From the NCBI GenBank assembly GCA_034667525.1, contig JAXDJO010000016.1, positions 1 through 64,000 of the forward strand: DNA of 64,000 nt. Reading direction: 5' to 3'. Under the pieces are notes generated by a model, which worked only from the letters and a program-made list of their open reading frames with translations, did no database searches and had not been told where the DNA came from. Shown here piece by piece: positions 41,185-50,324 of this stretch. Positions within the stretch are counted from its first letter, which is position 1; the number at the start of each line of letters is the position of its first letter. The DNA is from DATAPE01 sp034667525 (lineage in GTDB: Bacteria > Actinomycetota > CADDZG01 > WHSQ01). A program made the translations under genes and the position numbers.

Positions 41185-42144
41185 GTGGCGGTCCCGGCGC
41201 AGATAACGATCGCGTCCCGAGGTTCTCGCCTCGCCCTCGCGCAGTCAGAGATCATCCAGAACATGTTGATGGAGACATATCCGGCTCTAGTCGTGCGCGT
41301 GGAGGTCATTACTACAACCGGTGACCGTGACACGCGCCCATTTGCTTCGATCGGCGGCAAGGGCTTGTTCACGAGCGAGGTCGAGCGAGCCGTCGGCGAG
41401 GAACGCGTTGACGTAGCGGTGCATTCCGCGAAGGATCTCACCGCGGAGCTGGCCGCAGGATGTTCACTGATCTGCATCCCGGAACGGGCGCCGGCGTACG
41501 ATGTGGTTCTGGGGGGTTCGGGCAGCACCGGTGAAGAGCGCCTGGAGGGTTTGCGCCCGGGTGCTGCGGTCGGTACCTCGAGCGTGCGGCGCCGAACCCT
41601 GTTGGCCGAAGTACGCCCGGATGTGACTGCGGTGGAGTTCCGCGGCAATCTCGACACCCGCCTGCGCAAGACAGGCGAAGGCGAGGTGGACGCCGCGATC
41701 GTCGCGGCCGCAGGTCTGCTGCGCCTGGGACACCGGGATCTGGCGCCGCTCGACCCGGAGCGATGGGTCCCGGCCCCCGCCCAGGGCGCTCTCGCAGTGG
41801 AGGCCAGAACCGAACGCAGCGACCTCATCGAGCTCTTTAGCGCGCTGGATGACCCCAATGCGCGCGCGGAGGTGGAGTGTGAAAGGTCCTTCGCCGAGCG
41901 GCTCGAGGGAGGTTGTTCGGTGCCTCTCGGGTGTCACGCGGTCCTGCGCGACGAAGGGTTGGTGGTTTCAGGCTTTCTCGGCTCTCCGTTCGGCGGCGAC
42001 AGTTTCCGCGATCGGATCTCCGGGCCTGTCGCCGAAGCGCGCGCCCTGGGGACCGAGCTTGCCGAGGCGATCCTGCACGCGGGCGGCGATGAGGTGCTTG
42101 CCGAAGTGGCCGCATCGGTCACTGAAGAGGTGCCTGCGCCGTGA
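41185..42144 (+). CDS. hemC: Hydroxymethylbilane synthase
   Basis: A 319-residue porphobilinogen deaminase. SRGSRLALAQSE, HSAKDL, GTSSVRRRTLL, EFRGNLDTRLRK and the dipyrromethane-cofactor Cys244 (LEGGCSVPLG) are all present. GTG start 12 bases after hemA; the end overlaps hemD. Confidence 0.97.
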   Translation: MAVPAQITIASRGSRLALAQSEIIQNMLMETYPALVVRVEVITTTGDRDTRPFASIGGKGLFTSEVERAVGEERVDVAVHSAKDLTAELAAGCSLICIPERAPAYDVVLGGSGSTGEERLEGLRPGAAVGTSSVRRRTLLAEVRPDVTAVEFRGNLDTRLRKTGEGEVDAAIVAAAGLLRLGHRDLAPLDPERWVPAPAQGALAVEARTERSDLIELFSALDDPNARAEVECERSFAERLEGGCSVPLGCHAVLRDEGLVVSGFLGSPFGGDSFRDRISGPVAEARALGTELAEAILHAGGDEVLAEVAASVTEEVPAP

Positions 42145-42983
42145 CGGAAGGGGGCCGGGACGCAGCTGTCTCCCGGCCACTGGCCGGCTGTCGCGTGGTG
42201 GTCACCCGCCCGCGATCTCAAGCCGGCCTGCTGGAGGAGCTTCTCCTCGCACGCGGCGCGACCGTCGTGGCGCTGCCCACCATCACGATCGCAGCCCCGG
42301 CTTCCTACGACTCTTTGGATGCCGCGTTGAAAGATCTCGCGGCCGGCGGCTACGAATGGATAGCCTTTCTCAGCGTCAACGCGGTCGAACAAGTGCTTGC
42401 ACGGCTGCACCAGCTGGCACTCGACGTCGAGATCGTGGGCCGGGCGCGGGTAGTAGCTGTGGGTGGTGCCACCGCCGAGGCGCTCTCCTCGAGCGGTGTA
42501 GCCGTGGATCTGGTCCCCGACGATTTCACTGCCGCGGGAGTGGCCACCGCCCTCGGCCCCGGCACCGGCAGCGTGCTGGTGCCGCGCGCCGCGGATGCAC
42601 CGGCTGCGGCGCTGGATCCGCTGCGATCTGAGGGATGGCAGGTGGATGAGGCCGTGGCTTACCGCACCGAGATCGGAGGAGACGCGGGCGAAGCCGAGGC
42701 CGTTCGGCAGCGCGGATTCGATGTGGTCACTTTCACCAGCGGATCTACAGCCCGGGGCTTCGCCGCGATCGTCGGTGTCGCTCGGGCCGGTCTGGCCCCC
42801 GGGGATCCGGGGGAACGCAAGGTTGCCTGCATCGGTCCGGCGACAGCAAAGGTTGCCACCGGGCTCGGATTCCGGGTGGACGCCATCGCTGCGGAGCACT
42901 CCGCCGAGGGGTTGGTGCAGGCTGTCGTCGAGCTCCGCACTAGTTCTGATAACGAGCCCCAAGATGGCACGATGGAGCCATGA
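42141..42983 (+). CDS. hemD: Uroporphyrinogen-III synthase
   Basis: A 280-residue two-domain protein of low family conservation. VVVTRPRSQAGLLEELLLARGATVVALP, WIAFLSVNAVEQVLARL, VLVPRAADAPAAALDPLRSEGWQVDEAVAYRT and VVTFTSGSTARGF follow the family pattern. There is no fused SAM methyltransferase (CobA) domain, unlike some actinobacterial HemD proteins. It overlaps both hemC and hemB by 4 bases. Confidence 0.92.
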   Translation: MTEGGRDAAVSRPLAGCRVVVTRPRSQAGLLEELLLARGATVVALPTITIAAPASYDSLDAALKDLAAGGYEWIAFLSVNAVEQVLARLHQLALDVEIVGRARVVAVGGATAEALSSSGVAVDLVPDDFTAAGVATALGPGTGSVLVPRAADAPAAALDPLRSEGWQVDEAVAYRTEIGGDAGEAEAVRQRGFDVVTFTSGSTARGFAAIVGVARAGLAPGDPGERKVACIGPATAKVATGLGFRVDAIAAEHSAEGLVQAVVELRTSSDNEPQDGTMEP

Positions 42984-43957
42984 GCTCCTTCCCCGACTAC
43001 CGCGCGCGCCGTCTGCGGCGGACCCCCTCGCTGCGACGGGCTTTCTCAGAAACGTCGTTGCGACCGGAAGACCTCATAGCTCCTCTGTTCGTTAAGGAGA
43101 ACATCGGGTCTCCCGCGCCGATCTCCGCGATGCCCGGCCACTTCCAGCACGGTCTCGAGTCTCTCGTCAAGGAGGCCCGGGAGCTGACGGAACGAGGCGT
43201 CGCCGGCCTGCTGCTATTCGGGATCCCTGCAGATAAGGACGCCGAGGGGTCCCAGTCCTGGGCCAAGGACGGGATCGCCCAACAGGCCCTGCGAGCTGTG
43301 AAGGAGGAGGTCGGCGGCGACGCAATCGTGATCGCCGATCTGTGCATGTGCGAATACACCGACCACGGCCACTGCGGGGTGCTGGATGGCGATGAGGTGA
43401 ACAACGATCGCACGCTCAACTCCTATGGGCGCATCGCGGTCTCGCAAGCTGCTGCGGGCGCCGACATGGTCGCCCCTTCCGGGATGATGGACGGCCAGGT
43501 GGAGGTGATCCGACAGTCCCTCGATGGAAGCGGCTTCGAGGAGACCCCGATCCTGGCCTACGCCGCTAAGTACGCGTCGAGCTTCTACGGGCCCTTCCGC
43601 GAGGCAGCCGAGGGTGCACCAAAGTTTGGAGACCGGCGCTCGTACCAGCAGGATCCGGCAAACCTCGAAGAGGCGCTACGTGAGGTGGAGCTCGACATCA
43701 ATGAGGGTGCGGACGCGGTCATGGTCAAGCCGGCCCTTCCGTACCTCGACGTCGTCCACGCGGTCAAAGAGCGGTTCGCCTACCCGACTGCGGCATACAA
43801 CGTCAGCGGCGAGTATTCGATGGTGATGGCCGCAGCGCTCAAGGGATGGGTCGACGAGCGCTCCGCCACCCTGGAGGTTCTGACTTCCATCCGGCGCGCA
43901 GGAGCCGATCTGATCGTCACTTACCACGCCAAGAAGGCCGCAGAGTGGCTGACGTAG
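42980..43957 (+). CDS. hemB: Delta-aminolevulinic acid dehydratase
   Basis: A 325-residue porphobilinogen synthase. The zinc-type cysteine site DLCMCEYTDHGHCGVLDG, Schiff-base lysines in YAAKYASSFYGPF and MVKPALPYLDVV, and YNVSGEYSM identify it. It overlaps hemD (ATGA) and hemL (13 bases). Confidence 0.97.
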   Translation: MSSFPDYRARRLRRTPSLRRAFSETSLRPEDLIAPLFVKENIGSPAPISAMPGHFQHGLESLVKEARELTERGVAGLLLFGIPADKDAEGSQSWAKDGIAQQALRAVKEEVGGDAIVIADLCMCEYTDHGHCGVLDGDEVNNDRTLNSYGRIAVSQAAAGADMVAPSGMMDGQVEVIRQSLDGSGFEETPILAYAAKYASSFYGPFREAAEGAPKFGDRRSYQQDPANLEEALREVELDINEGADAVMVKPALPYLDVVHAVKERFAYPTAAYNVSGEYSMVMAAALKGWVDERSATLEVLTSIRRAGADLIVTYHAKKAAEWLT

Positions 43958-45249
43958 GACTCGCTAGAGCGGCCTCGGAACGACTGTTCCACGAAGCCCT
44001 TTCGTTGATGCCCGGGGGCGTCTCTTCGCCGGTGCGATCTTTCTCTGCCGTGGGCTCGGACCCCTTCTTCGTTGCGTCGGGCTCGGGGGCCGAGATCCGC
44101 GATGTCGACGGCAACACCTACATCGATCTGGTGCAGAGTTGGGGTGCGCTGCTCTTCGGCCACGCGAATGAGGAGGTCGTGGCTGCTATCACGCAGGCGG
44201 CGCGCAAGGGGACCTCGTTCGGCACGCCGAGCGAGCTGGAGGTCGAGCTCGCTCGCGACCTCGTCGACATCGTTCCCAATATCGAGAAGGTGCGCTTCGT
44301 CTCTTCTGGCACGGAGGCGGCCATGACGGCGATCCGTCTGGCGCGCGGGGTCACCGGACGCAACAAGATCTTGAAGCTCGCCGGGTGTTACCACGGACAC
44401 CTTGATGCTCTGTTGGTCGAGGCCGGGTCGGGTGTCGCCACTCTGGGGATCCCGGGAACCCCGGGTGTGACCGATGCCGCAGTGGCAGACACGGTCGTAG
44501 CTCCCTACAACGATCCCGCCGCGATCCGCGCCGCGGTCGAGCCCATCGCCGGCGATCTCGCGGCGATATTGGTCGAGCCTGTCGCCGCCAACATGGGATT
44601 GGTGATACCCCATGAAGGTTTCCTCCACGACCTTCGTCAAGTGGCGAATCAGGCAGGAGCCTTGCTCGTCTTCGACGAGGTCATCACCGGGTTCAGACTC
44701 GGCCCAGGGGGTGCGCAGGAACGCTTCCGCGTCGACGCCGACCTCGTCTTGATGGGCAAGGTCATCGGCGGTGGCTTGCCGCTCGCGGCTCTCGGTGGGA
44801 GCCATGAGGTGATGGATCAACTCGCCCCCAGCGGGCGTATCTATCAGGCGGGAACCCTGTCAGGCAATCCGCTCGCGATGGCCGCGGGGATCGCCACACT
44901 CAAGCTGATCAAAGCCGATCCGCAATTATTCGATCGCATCCAGTCGACGGGACGCAACCTGGTGCGCGGGTTGGTAGACGCCGCCGACGCCGCCGCTCGT
45001 GTCCCGATGTCGGCTGCAGCGATAGGGGGCCTCGCCGGCTTCTTCTTCGCGGACGACGAAGTCACGAACTATGAAGAAGCCAAAGCGACCGATGCAGAGG
45101 CCTACGCCCGGTTCTTCCGAGGCATGCTCAACGAAGGCATCTACCTGCCACCGTCGCGCTTCGAGGCTCTGTTCATCTCCACAGCTCACACGCCGGGGCA
45201 CATAGACCGCGCGGTAGAAGCAGCCCGCAAGGTACTCGAGTCCTTCTAG
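43945..45249 (+). CDS. hemL: Glutamate-1-semialdehyde 2,1-aminomutase
   Basis: A 434-residue PLP aminomutase. The PLP lysine is Lys272 (VLMGKVIGGGLPLAALGG); SSGTEAAMTAIRLARG and LVFDEVITGFRLGPGGAQE are conserved. GTG 43945 inside the end of hemB is the first good start. It is the last gene of rex-hemACDBL and is followed at once by a T-run and the 43-nt repeat. Confidence 0.96.
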   Translation: MADVGLARAASERLFHEALSLMPGGVSSPVRSFSAVGSDPFFVASGSGAEIRDVDGNTYIDLVQSWGALLFGHANEEVVAAITQAARKGTSFGTPSELEVELARDLVDIVPNIEKVRFVSSGTEAAMTAIRLARGVTGRNKILKLAGCYHGHLDALLVEAGSGVATLGIPGTPGVTDAAVADTVVAPYNDPAAIRAAVEPIAGDLAAILVEPVAANMGLVIPHEGFLHDLRQVANQAGALLVFDEVITGFRLGPGGAQERFRVDADLVLMGKVIGGGLPLAALGGSHEVMDQLAPSGRIYQAGTLSGNPLAMAAGIATLKLIKADPQLFDRIQSTGRNLVRGLVDAADAAARVPMSAAAIGGLAGFFFADDEVTNYEEAKATDAEAYARFFRGMLNEGIYLPPSRFEALFISTAHTPGHIDRAVEAARKVLESF

Positions 45250-45252
45250 TTT

Positions 45253-45295
45253 TTTGCGAGCTTAGCCACATCCAGAGTGGATCAGCGACCTCAAA
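45253..45295. repeat. 43-nt dispersed hairpin repeat, copy 2
   Basis: Same 43-nt element as at 32858-32900 (34/43 identical, no gaps), here 3 bases after the hemL stop and preceded by a run of T. Outer TTT/AAA, GAG/CTC and inner CCAC/GTGG pairings are retained. Confidence 0.6.
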
Positions 45296-45347
45296 GGTGA
45301 CCGGTCGATCCTCGCGCCCGGGTTTCACTTCTCCCTAAGAGTCTGGT

Positions 45348-45548
45348 TCAGTCCTCGCGTCCGAGGATCCACCACAGGATCAGCGCGATCAGGAGCAACA
45401 TCCCTGCCATGGCAACGAAGGCGACGCCCCCATTGTTGGTTTCGGTGTCGCCGCCTGCGTCGATCCCCGTGCCGCTGCACGCCGAAAGGAACAGCAGCGC
45501 ACCCGCTGCGACGAGATAAAGCCATCTGATCGGTCCTCGGCTAGGCAT
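45348..45548 (-). CDS. Small lipoprotein at the end of the bc operon
   Basis: A 66-residue protein with a lipoprotein signal (WLYLVAAGALLFLSAC, lipobox LSAC), a short Gly/Thr/Asn spacer and a C-terminal membrane helix (VAFVAMAGMLLLIALILWWIL). It overlaps the preceding gene by 8 bases, so it belongs to the bc complex operon. Family not recognised; it could be a small accessory subunit. Confidence 0.65.
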   Translation of the reverse strand: MPSRGPIRWLYLVAAGALLFLSACSGTGIDAGGDTETNNGGVAFVAMAGMLLLIALILWWILGRED

Positions 45549-46203
45549 GCGTGTTCCCGCCGTTGCCTGCGACTTTTGCTTTGCGCTCGATCCGGTTCAT
45601 GCCGAAGAGATGCAATGCGAACACGACGAACAGTCCCAGAGTGATCTTCCTCGGGGGCCCAAGAGGATCTCCTGGGTTGTAGTAGAAGAGGGCGACTGCC
45701 GATGTCGGCTTGCCGCTGGTGGAGCCGTAGGTGACCGCCCCGTATTGCTTGTTGCCCTGGAGCAGCAAGCGTGTCTTAGTTCCGTCCACCACTGCCGTCG
45801 ACGTAGTGGGAAAGTTCTTGACCTTTCCACTGGTGATCCCGCTTTGGAGAGCCGCGGTCGCCACCCCCTGCATCGCCGAGGCGAGAGCGACCTGCGCGGC
45901 ATCGTTCTTGTTGGGCGTCTGCCAGGGGCCGTTCGGGTACGCAGACATCGGGCCGAAATTGATCTGGGAGGGAGTGTCGGCTGCAGCCTGCGGCACCCAG
46001 GCAGGTAGCTGCCCGACCGGTCCGAGGGGATTGATCGACCACACCACCCCGAGGATGACGAGGATCGCCAGGGTCACCGACGCGGTTACGAAGTAGGCGA
46101 GTCGCGCTCCCATGATGAGGGCAAGCAGCAGAAAGATGCTGCCGATGAAAACGATGATGCCGGCAAGGGTGACGGCGACGCCGGTGACGAAGATCGTGCT
46201 CAT
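45541..46203 (-). CDS. Membrane protein of the bc operon, unknown
   Basis: A 220-residue protein: two membrane helices at about 8-31 and 35-56, a soluble loop (60-185) and a third helix near 190-205 followed by a basic tail. No cofactor motif (no CxxCH, no Cys pairs). It starts 3 bases after the cytochrome c gene ends and so is likely cotranscribed; family not recognised. Confidence 0.7.
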   Translation of the reverse strand: MSTIFVTGVAVTLAGIIVFIGSIFLLLALIMGARLAYFVTASVTLAILVILGVVWSINPLGPVGQLPAWVPQAAADTPSQINFGPMSAYPNGPWQTPNKNDAAQVALASAMQGVATAALQSGITSGKVKNFPTTSTAVVDGTKTRLLLQGNKQYGAVTYGSTSGKPTSAVALFYYNPGDPLGPPRKITLGLFVVFALHLFGMNRIERKAKVAGNGGNTHA

Positions 46204-46206
46204 GTT

Positions 46207-47373
46207 CTAGAGCGTCCGTTCGTACTGCATCACGGCGTTGATCTGATCGTCTGACAGAGGATTCGGCGGCACCGGAATCCCCTGCGCCGGCGACTGCCCC
46301 CACGGGGGCATGAAGGCGAATCTTCGCCCATTGACGATCGTGAAGAAGTGCTCGCTTTCGGTCAGGTGGCGTACGTCGCCGTGCCACAGGGCCATGCCCT
46401 GGTACCACACCGGGCCTTTCTGCAATGGGACCCCAGGGACGCCCGTTCCCGGCAGCGCAACTTGTTTGGTGTCCTGCTTGCCCTGCCCCTGGGGGCCGTG
46501 ACAGACCGCACAGCGGGCCATGAAGATGCCTTTCCCGCAGTTCATGACCTGAGCTGACACCTTCGTCTGCGGCTTTCTCTCACCGAACGGGCCCGCGGTC
46601 GGGGACGGGGACGGCGCCGCCTTTCCACCAGAGGATGGCGTGGGTGACGGCGTGGTCGACGTCTTGGGAAGGTGGTTGCAGCTGGCGGGAAGGGGCGGGA
46701 CTGCCCCCGGCTGGTTCCCCGGCAGGGAGTGCAGGTACGCGATGACGTCATCGATCATCATCTCGGTCATCGGGCCCCCGTAGTTCACACCCCACGTTGG
46801 CATATCCGTTCCGGGCCGGCCCTCCTCGATGGTGAACCTGACGGTGTCCTCGTCCCAGCGCTGGAAGACGTTGTTCAGGGGCGGCACGGTGTAAACGACC
46901 TTGTTTCCCGTTACCGGATCGGTGAACACGTTCTGGCCCCCCGAAGCGTCACCACCATGACAGTTCGCACAGCCCATCCCGAGCGAGAGGCTCTTTTCGA
47001 CTTTCTTGAACTGGATCGGATTGGCGTTTGGCGGCAACTGTCCGGGTGGTTGAAAGATGATCTTGCCGCGCTCGATCGAGGCTTGGTTCATCTTGTCTTG
47101 AAAGGCGACCTGGCGCTGGGTCTCCGGAAGCCAATAAGCGGGGATGAATATCGCCAGAGCGAGGGTGACGATGAAGCCCCACGTGAGGATCCGCTCCAAG
47201 CGCTTGCCCTCCAGGACCCCGTCGGGTTGACCCGGCCGCAGCGCGGCAGGTATCCCGAGGCGCGGGCGGGCCGGGCGCCCGGAACGGCCGCGCCGTACCA
47301 GGAAGATCCCCCACAGCAGCGCCGCCGGGACCGCAACGAGAAGGGCGACGAGGATGACGTCGTTGGTGCTCAC
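46207..47373 (-). CDS. Di-haem membrane cytochrome c of the bc complex
   Basis: A 388-residue protein with two N-terminal membrane helices (about 5-25 and 65-85) and two cytochrome c domains, with haem motifs CANCH and CAVCH. Distal Met candidates are in TDMPTWGVNYGG and FAFMPPWG. A Pro/Thr/Ser linker separates the domains. It should take electrons from the Rieske protein in place of cytochrome c1, as the di-haem QcrC does in Actinomycetota, and pass them to the caa3 oxidase. Confidence 0.88.
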   Translation of the reverse strand: MSTNDVILVALLVAVPAALLWGIFLVRRGRSGRPARPRLGIPAALRPGQPDGVLEGKRLERILTWGFIVTLALAIFIPAYWLPETQRQVAFQDKMNQASIERGKIIFQPPGQLPPNANPIQFKKVEKSLSLGMGCANCHGGDASGGQNVFTDPVTGNKVVYTVPPLNNVFQRWDEDTVRFTIEEGRPGTDMPTWGVNYGGPMTEMMIDDVIAYLHSLPGNQPGAVPPLPASCNHLPKTSTTPSPTPSSGGKAAPSPSPTAGPFGERKPQTKVSAQVMNCGKGIFMARCAVCHGPQGQGKQDTKQVALPGTGVPGVPLQKGPVWYQGMALWHGDVRHLTESEHFFTIVNGRRFAFMPPWGQSPAQGIPVPPNPLSDDQINAVMQYERTL

Positions 47374-47389
47374 TGCTGGGCGATCCTCA

Positions 47390-48196
47390 CTAGGTCGGGA
47401 TGCAGAAGGGGCCGTTCGGTTGGTTGAATTGCGGCCAAGTGGCCGTACCTCGAGGGGGCCCGGTCTGCAGGTTGCCGGTGTCGACCACTATCTTTCCCCC
47501 GGCGATCGAGATCGGGAAGCGATCGAGGCCCCGCGGGGCCGGGCCGGCGAAGTACTCACCGGCCAGTGTGTACTTCGAGCCGTGACACGGGCACTCGAAC
47601 AGCGTCGAGGTGCTGCACCACGGCGGTGAGCAACCAAGGTGCACGCACTTGCGGTAGAGGGCCTGCATCTTGTACTGCTTCGCCTTCGTTGCGAGATAGA
47701 CGGGCGCGCTGCCGTCGCCGCCGTAGTAGACGAGGTAGAAGCGCCCCTCCGCTACATACTGCGGCGTGTATTTCGCGTTGGGCCCGATCTGCGAGAGGAT
47801 GTCGTTGTAGTTCCCCGCGGTGATCTTCGTTCCGAATCCTCCCGTCAGCTTCGGCCACAGGAACGAGAGCGTCGACAATCCGAAGAAGCCCAGGAAGCCG
47901 AGGAACGACATCGTCCAGGCGCGGTTCAGGAACTGTCGCCGAGTCACCGCCAGCTGATCCGGCGTCAGAGGCTTGCGCCGCTCCTTGGGAACCGTTTCTA
48001 CAGTCACTGCTGGCTGCTCTGGAGGCGGTGGGGGCGCCGACCCTCCCGCCGCCTGCGGCTCGGCCCGGGCCTCCGCTGGCGCCGCCGTCGCCAGCACGGC
48101 TTTCCGTTGCCGCCTGATGATCGTGTTCGCCATGAACAGACCCCATGCCGCGACGCTGAGGGCGATGACGATCAGCGCAATCGTTCCGGCGTTCAT
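47390..48196 (-). CDS. qcrA: Rieske iron-sulfur subunit
   Basis: A 268-residue protein with an N-terminal helix (about 5-25), a Pro/Ala linker, a second helix after a twin-arginine segment (TRRQFLNRAW), and a Rieske domain with cluster ligands CVHLGC and CPCHGSKY. The spacing between the two ligand loops holds an extra Cys (SPPWCSTS) that may form the usual disulfide. It overlaps no neighbour but is tightly spaced in the bc operon. Confidence 0.93.
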   Translation of the reverse strand: MNAGTIALIVIALSVAAWGLFMANTIIRRQRKAVLATAAPAEARAEPQAAGGSAPPPPPEQPAVTVETVPKERRKPLTPDQLAVTRRQFLNRAWTMSFLGFLGFFGLSTLSFLWPKLTGGFGTKITAGNYNDILSQIGPNAKYTPQYVAEGRFYLVYYGGDGSAPVYLATKAKQYKMQALYRKCVHLGCSPPWCSTSTLFECPCHGSKYTLAGEYFAGPAPRGLDRFPISIAGGKIVVDTGNLQTGPPRGTATWPQFNQPNGPFCIPT

Positions 48197-48238
48197 CGGA
48201 ACAGCTTTCCGGGCGCGCGCGTATACGAAGAAGCAATG

Positions 48239-49084
48239 TCAGAGTTCAAAGAAGATCCCACCCTTCCAGGGAAACACGAAGTTGAATCCCGGCCCCCTGA
48301 AGAACATCCCGAGGATCACGAGGATCGAGAAGCTGAGAACGAAGAAAGAAAAGAGCACGATCGCAAGCTTGCGGTCGTCGGGGCGGGTCGACGGGTTGCG
48401 GTCGATGAAGGGCGCAGCCATCAATCCGATGATGATGACCGTCGGGATCGTCACACCCGCCACCTGTGGGTGGAAGTAGCGCAGTAGCTCCTGCAGGCCG
48501 AGGAAATACCACGGCGCCTTGGAGGGGTTTGGGGTTTGGTTGAAGTTCGCGAGCTCGCGCAGTGGCGCGTTGACATTGGCCGAGAAGATGGTGAGGAAGA
48601 AAAGAACCACCATGAGCGAGATCAGCTCCGCGGCCATCAGGTGCGGCCACACGTTCACCCGATCCATCGGCTGCCGTTCAACCTTCTGGATCGATTCAGG
48701 TTTGACGACTGCCAGCAGTCTCTGGACGCGATCCGGCACCGCCGGCTGGCCGTTGCCCACCGCTTTCTTGGCCGGCGCAGTGGGCCTGGCGGAAGCCGCG
48801 GCAGGGGCCGGACGCGCCGTCGCCGCAGGGGCGGCGGCTACCGCCGCAGCAGGCTGCGCTTCTGTCGGGCTCGCGCCGACGCCGGCGGGCACCTTCTCGG
48901 TGGCCGGGGCTGCAGCCTCTGTTCCACCCCGGGCCGTGGCCGGATCGGGCTTATTGGGCGTTGCCGATCCACGCTGTGCCCGGACGCGCGCGGCCTTGGC
49001 CCGGGCTTGGGCAACCGCCGGCGACGAGCCCTTGGCCGTTTCTTCGGCCAGGACCTGCTCGTAGACCTCGTCTGGGGTGGGCAT
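48239..49084 (-). CDS. Cytochrome b C-terminal subunit (PetD/subunit IV-like) with a low-complexity N-terminal extension
   Basis: A 281-residue protein. Residues about 145-281 form a three-helix PetD-like domain with the quinol-site segment NPSKAPWYFLGLQELLRYF. Residues 1-110 are an Ala/Pro/Thr-rich extension preceded by a short helical start (DEVYEQVLAEETAKG). The extension is not part of the usual subunit and its role is unknown. Together with the next gene it makes a split cytochrome b of b6f/Bacillus type. Confidence 0.88.
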   Translation of the reverse strand: MPTPDEVYEQVLAEETAKGSSPAVAQARAKAARVRAQRGSATPNKPDPATARGGTEAAAPATEKVPAGVGASPTEAQPAAAVAAAPAATARPAPAAASARPTAPAKKAVGNGQPAVPDRVQRLLAVVKPESIQKVERQPMDRVNVWPHLMAAELISLMVVLFFLTIFSANVNAPLRELANFNQTPNPSKAPWYFLGLQELLRYFHPQVAGVTIPTVIIIGLMAAPFIDRNPSTRPDDRKLAIVLFSFFVLSFSILVILGMFFRGPGFNFVFPWKGGIFFEL

Positions 49085-49100
49085 CTTTGTGGTCCGCGGC

Positions 49101-49874
49101 CTACATGGGCCCGGAGATTCCTCCGTCCTTTCTGACTCTCCAGAAGTGCACCGAGATGAATATCACCAGGATGAACGGCAAGAACAGGACATGCAGCGTG
49201 TACCACCGGAGAAGGGTCTCAGGCCCGATTATGGGCCCTCCAAGCAACGCGAATTGGACCTGATTCCCGATGACCGGTGAATTCTGCATCATGTTGGTCC
49301 CGACGGTGATGGCCCACACCGCCAGCTGGTCCCACGGGAGCAGGTAACCCGTGAAGGCGAGCAGCAGGGTCAATAGGAACAGGACGACACCCACGATCCA
49401 GTTGAACTCCCGTGGCGGCTTGTAGGCCCCCGTGTAGAAAACCCGCGCCATGTGGAGGAAGACCGTGATGACCATCAGGTGCGCGCCCCAGCGGTGCAGG
49501 TTGCGGACGAGCAATCCGAAGGACACCTGAGTCTGGAGCCGTTGCATGTCGCTGTACACGAAATCGACTGAGGGCCGATAGAAGAACATCAGGTAGATCC
49601 CGGTGATCGTCAGGAGGATGAACAGGAAGAACGAGAGACCTCCCAGACACAAGGTGTAAGAGAGCTTGATCCCGTGACGCTTCACCTTTACGGGGTGCAA
49701 GTGATAGAGAAGCGAGTTCATGACAACGTACGCGCGATTGCGCGGCGAGTCTGCATATCCCCGCCGGAAGATCGATCCCGGCCGGAAGATCGCTCGCCAT
49801 ACCTGGCTGTTGTGAAGCTGATCTACGCGCTCGGCCAGCTTCTCTCTGGGGTTCCACCCTGCGGCTTTCGCCAA
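49101..49874 (-). CDS. Cytochrome b N-terminal subunit (PetB/cytochrome b6-like)
   Basis: A 257-residue protein with four membrane helices. Haem b ligands are visible as two His pairs: LHRWGAHLMVITVFLH and TLHVLFLPFILVIFISVH. The second pair is one residue wider than the first, as in b6-type proteins. GYLLPWDQLAVWAITVGT forms part of the quinol site. Confidence 0.93.
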   Translation of the reverse strand: MAKAAGWNPREKLAERVDQLHNSQVWRAIFRPGSIFRRGYADSPRNRAYVVMNSLLYHLHPVKVKRHGIKLSYTLCLGGLSFFLFILLTITGIYLMFFYRPSVDFVYSDMQRLQTQVSFGLLVRNLHRWGAHLMVITVFLHMARVFYTGAYKPPREFNWIVGVVLFLLTLLLAFTGYLLPWDQLAVWAITVGTNMMQNSPVIGNQVQFALLGGPIIGPETLLRWYTLHVLFLPFILVIFISVHFWRVRKDGGISGPM

Positions 49875-49895
49875 CTTAGCTGTCCTGATCCTTTC

Positions 49896-50315
49896 CTACG
49901 AAGGCTTCTGCGATGTGGGAACGCTACCTAACGCGCGACCTCCGCGCTTCTTGCCGCCTGCGACCTCGCTCTGAACGAGAGCTCCGGTCGGACAGCGCTC
50001 CACGCAGAGGTTGCATCTGGTGCAGGCATTGTCGTCGATGAGAAAGAGGATGTCGTTCGGGCCCATCTGACGCGCCAGCTCGACATTGCCGGACTGCTCA
50101 ACCGCGGCCGGATCGACCATGAAGATGCAGTACCACGGGCATATGTCCACGCACCCTTCGCACAGGATGCACTGCTCGGGGATGAAGTCTATAAAGCGCT
50201 TGGGCTTGACCGCGCTCTTCAGCCAATCCGAGTCGACCATCTCCATCTCGTAGTCGGCGCGGAAGATCGGCTTCTCGATGATCTCCATGGGCTTTGGTTC
50301 TGGCGTCTGCGGCAT
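49896..50315 (-). CDS. 2[4Fe-4S] ferredoxin in the bc operon
   Basis: A 139-residue protein with two [4Fe-4S] motifs, CILCEGCVDICPW and CTRCNLCVERCPTG, separated by about 35 residues, and about 40 residues N-terminal to the first. It is NuoI-like in spacing. A ferredoxin between a small membrane protein and cytochrome b is unusual and suggests electron entry from a soluble iron-sulfur donor or an added subunit; this is an inference. Confidence 0.85.
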   Translation of the reverse strand: MPQTPEPKPMEIIEKPIFRADYEMEMVDSDWLKSAVKPKRFIDFIPEQCILCEGCVDICPWYCIFMVDPAAVEQSGNVELARQMGPNDILFLIDDNACTRCNLCVERCPTGALVQSEVAGGKKRGGRALGSVPTSQKPS

Positions 50316-50324
50316 CCTCGTCCT

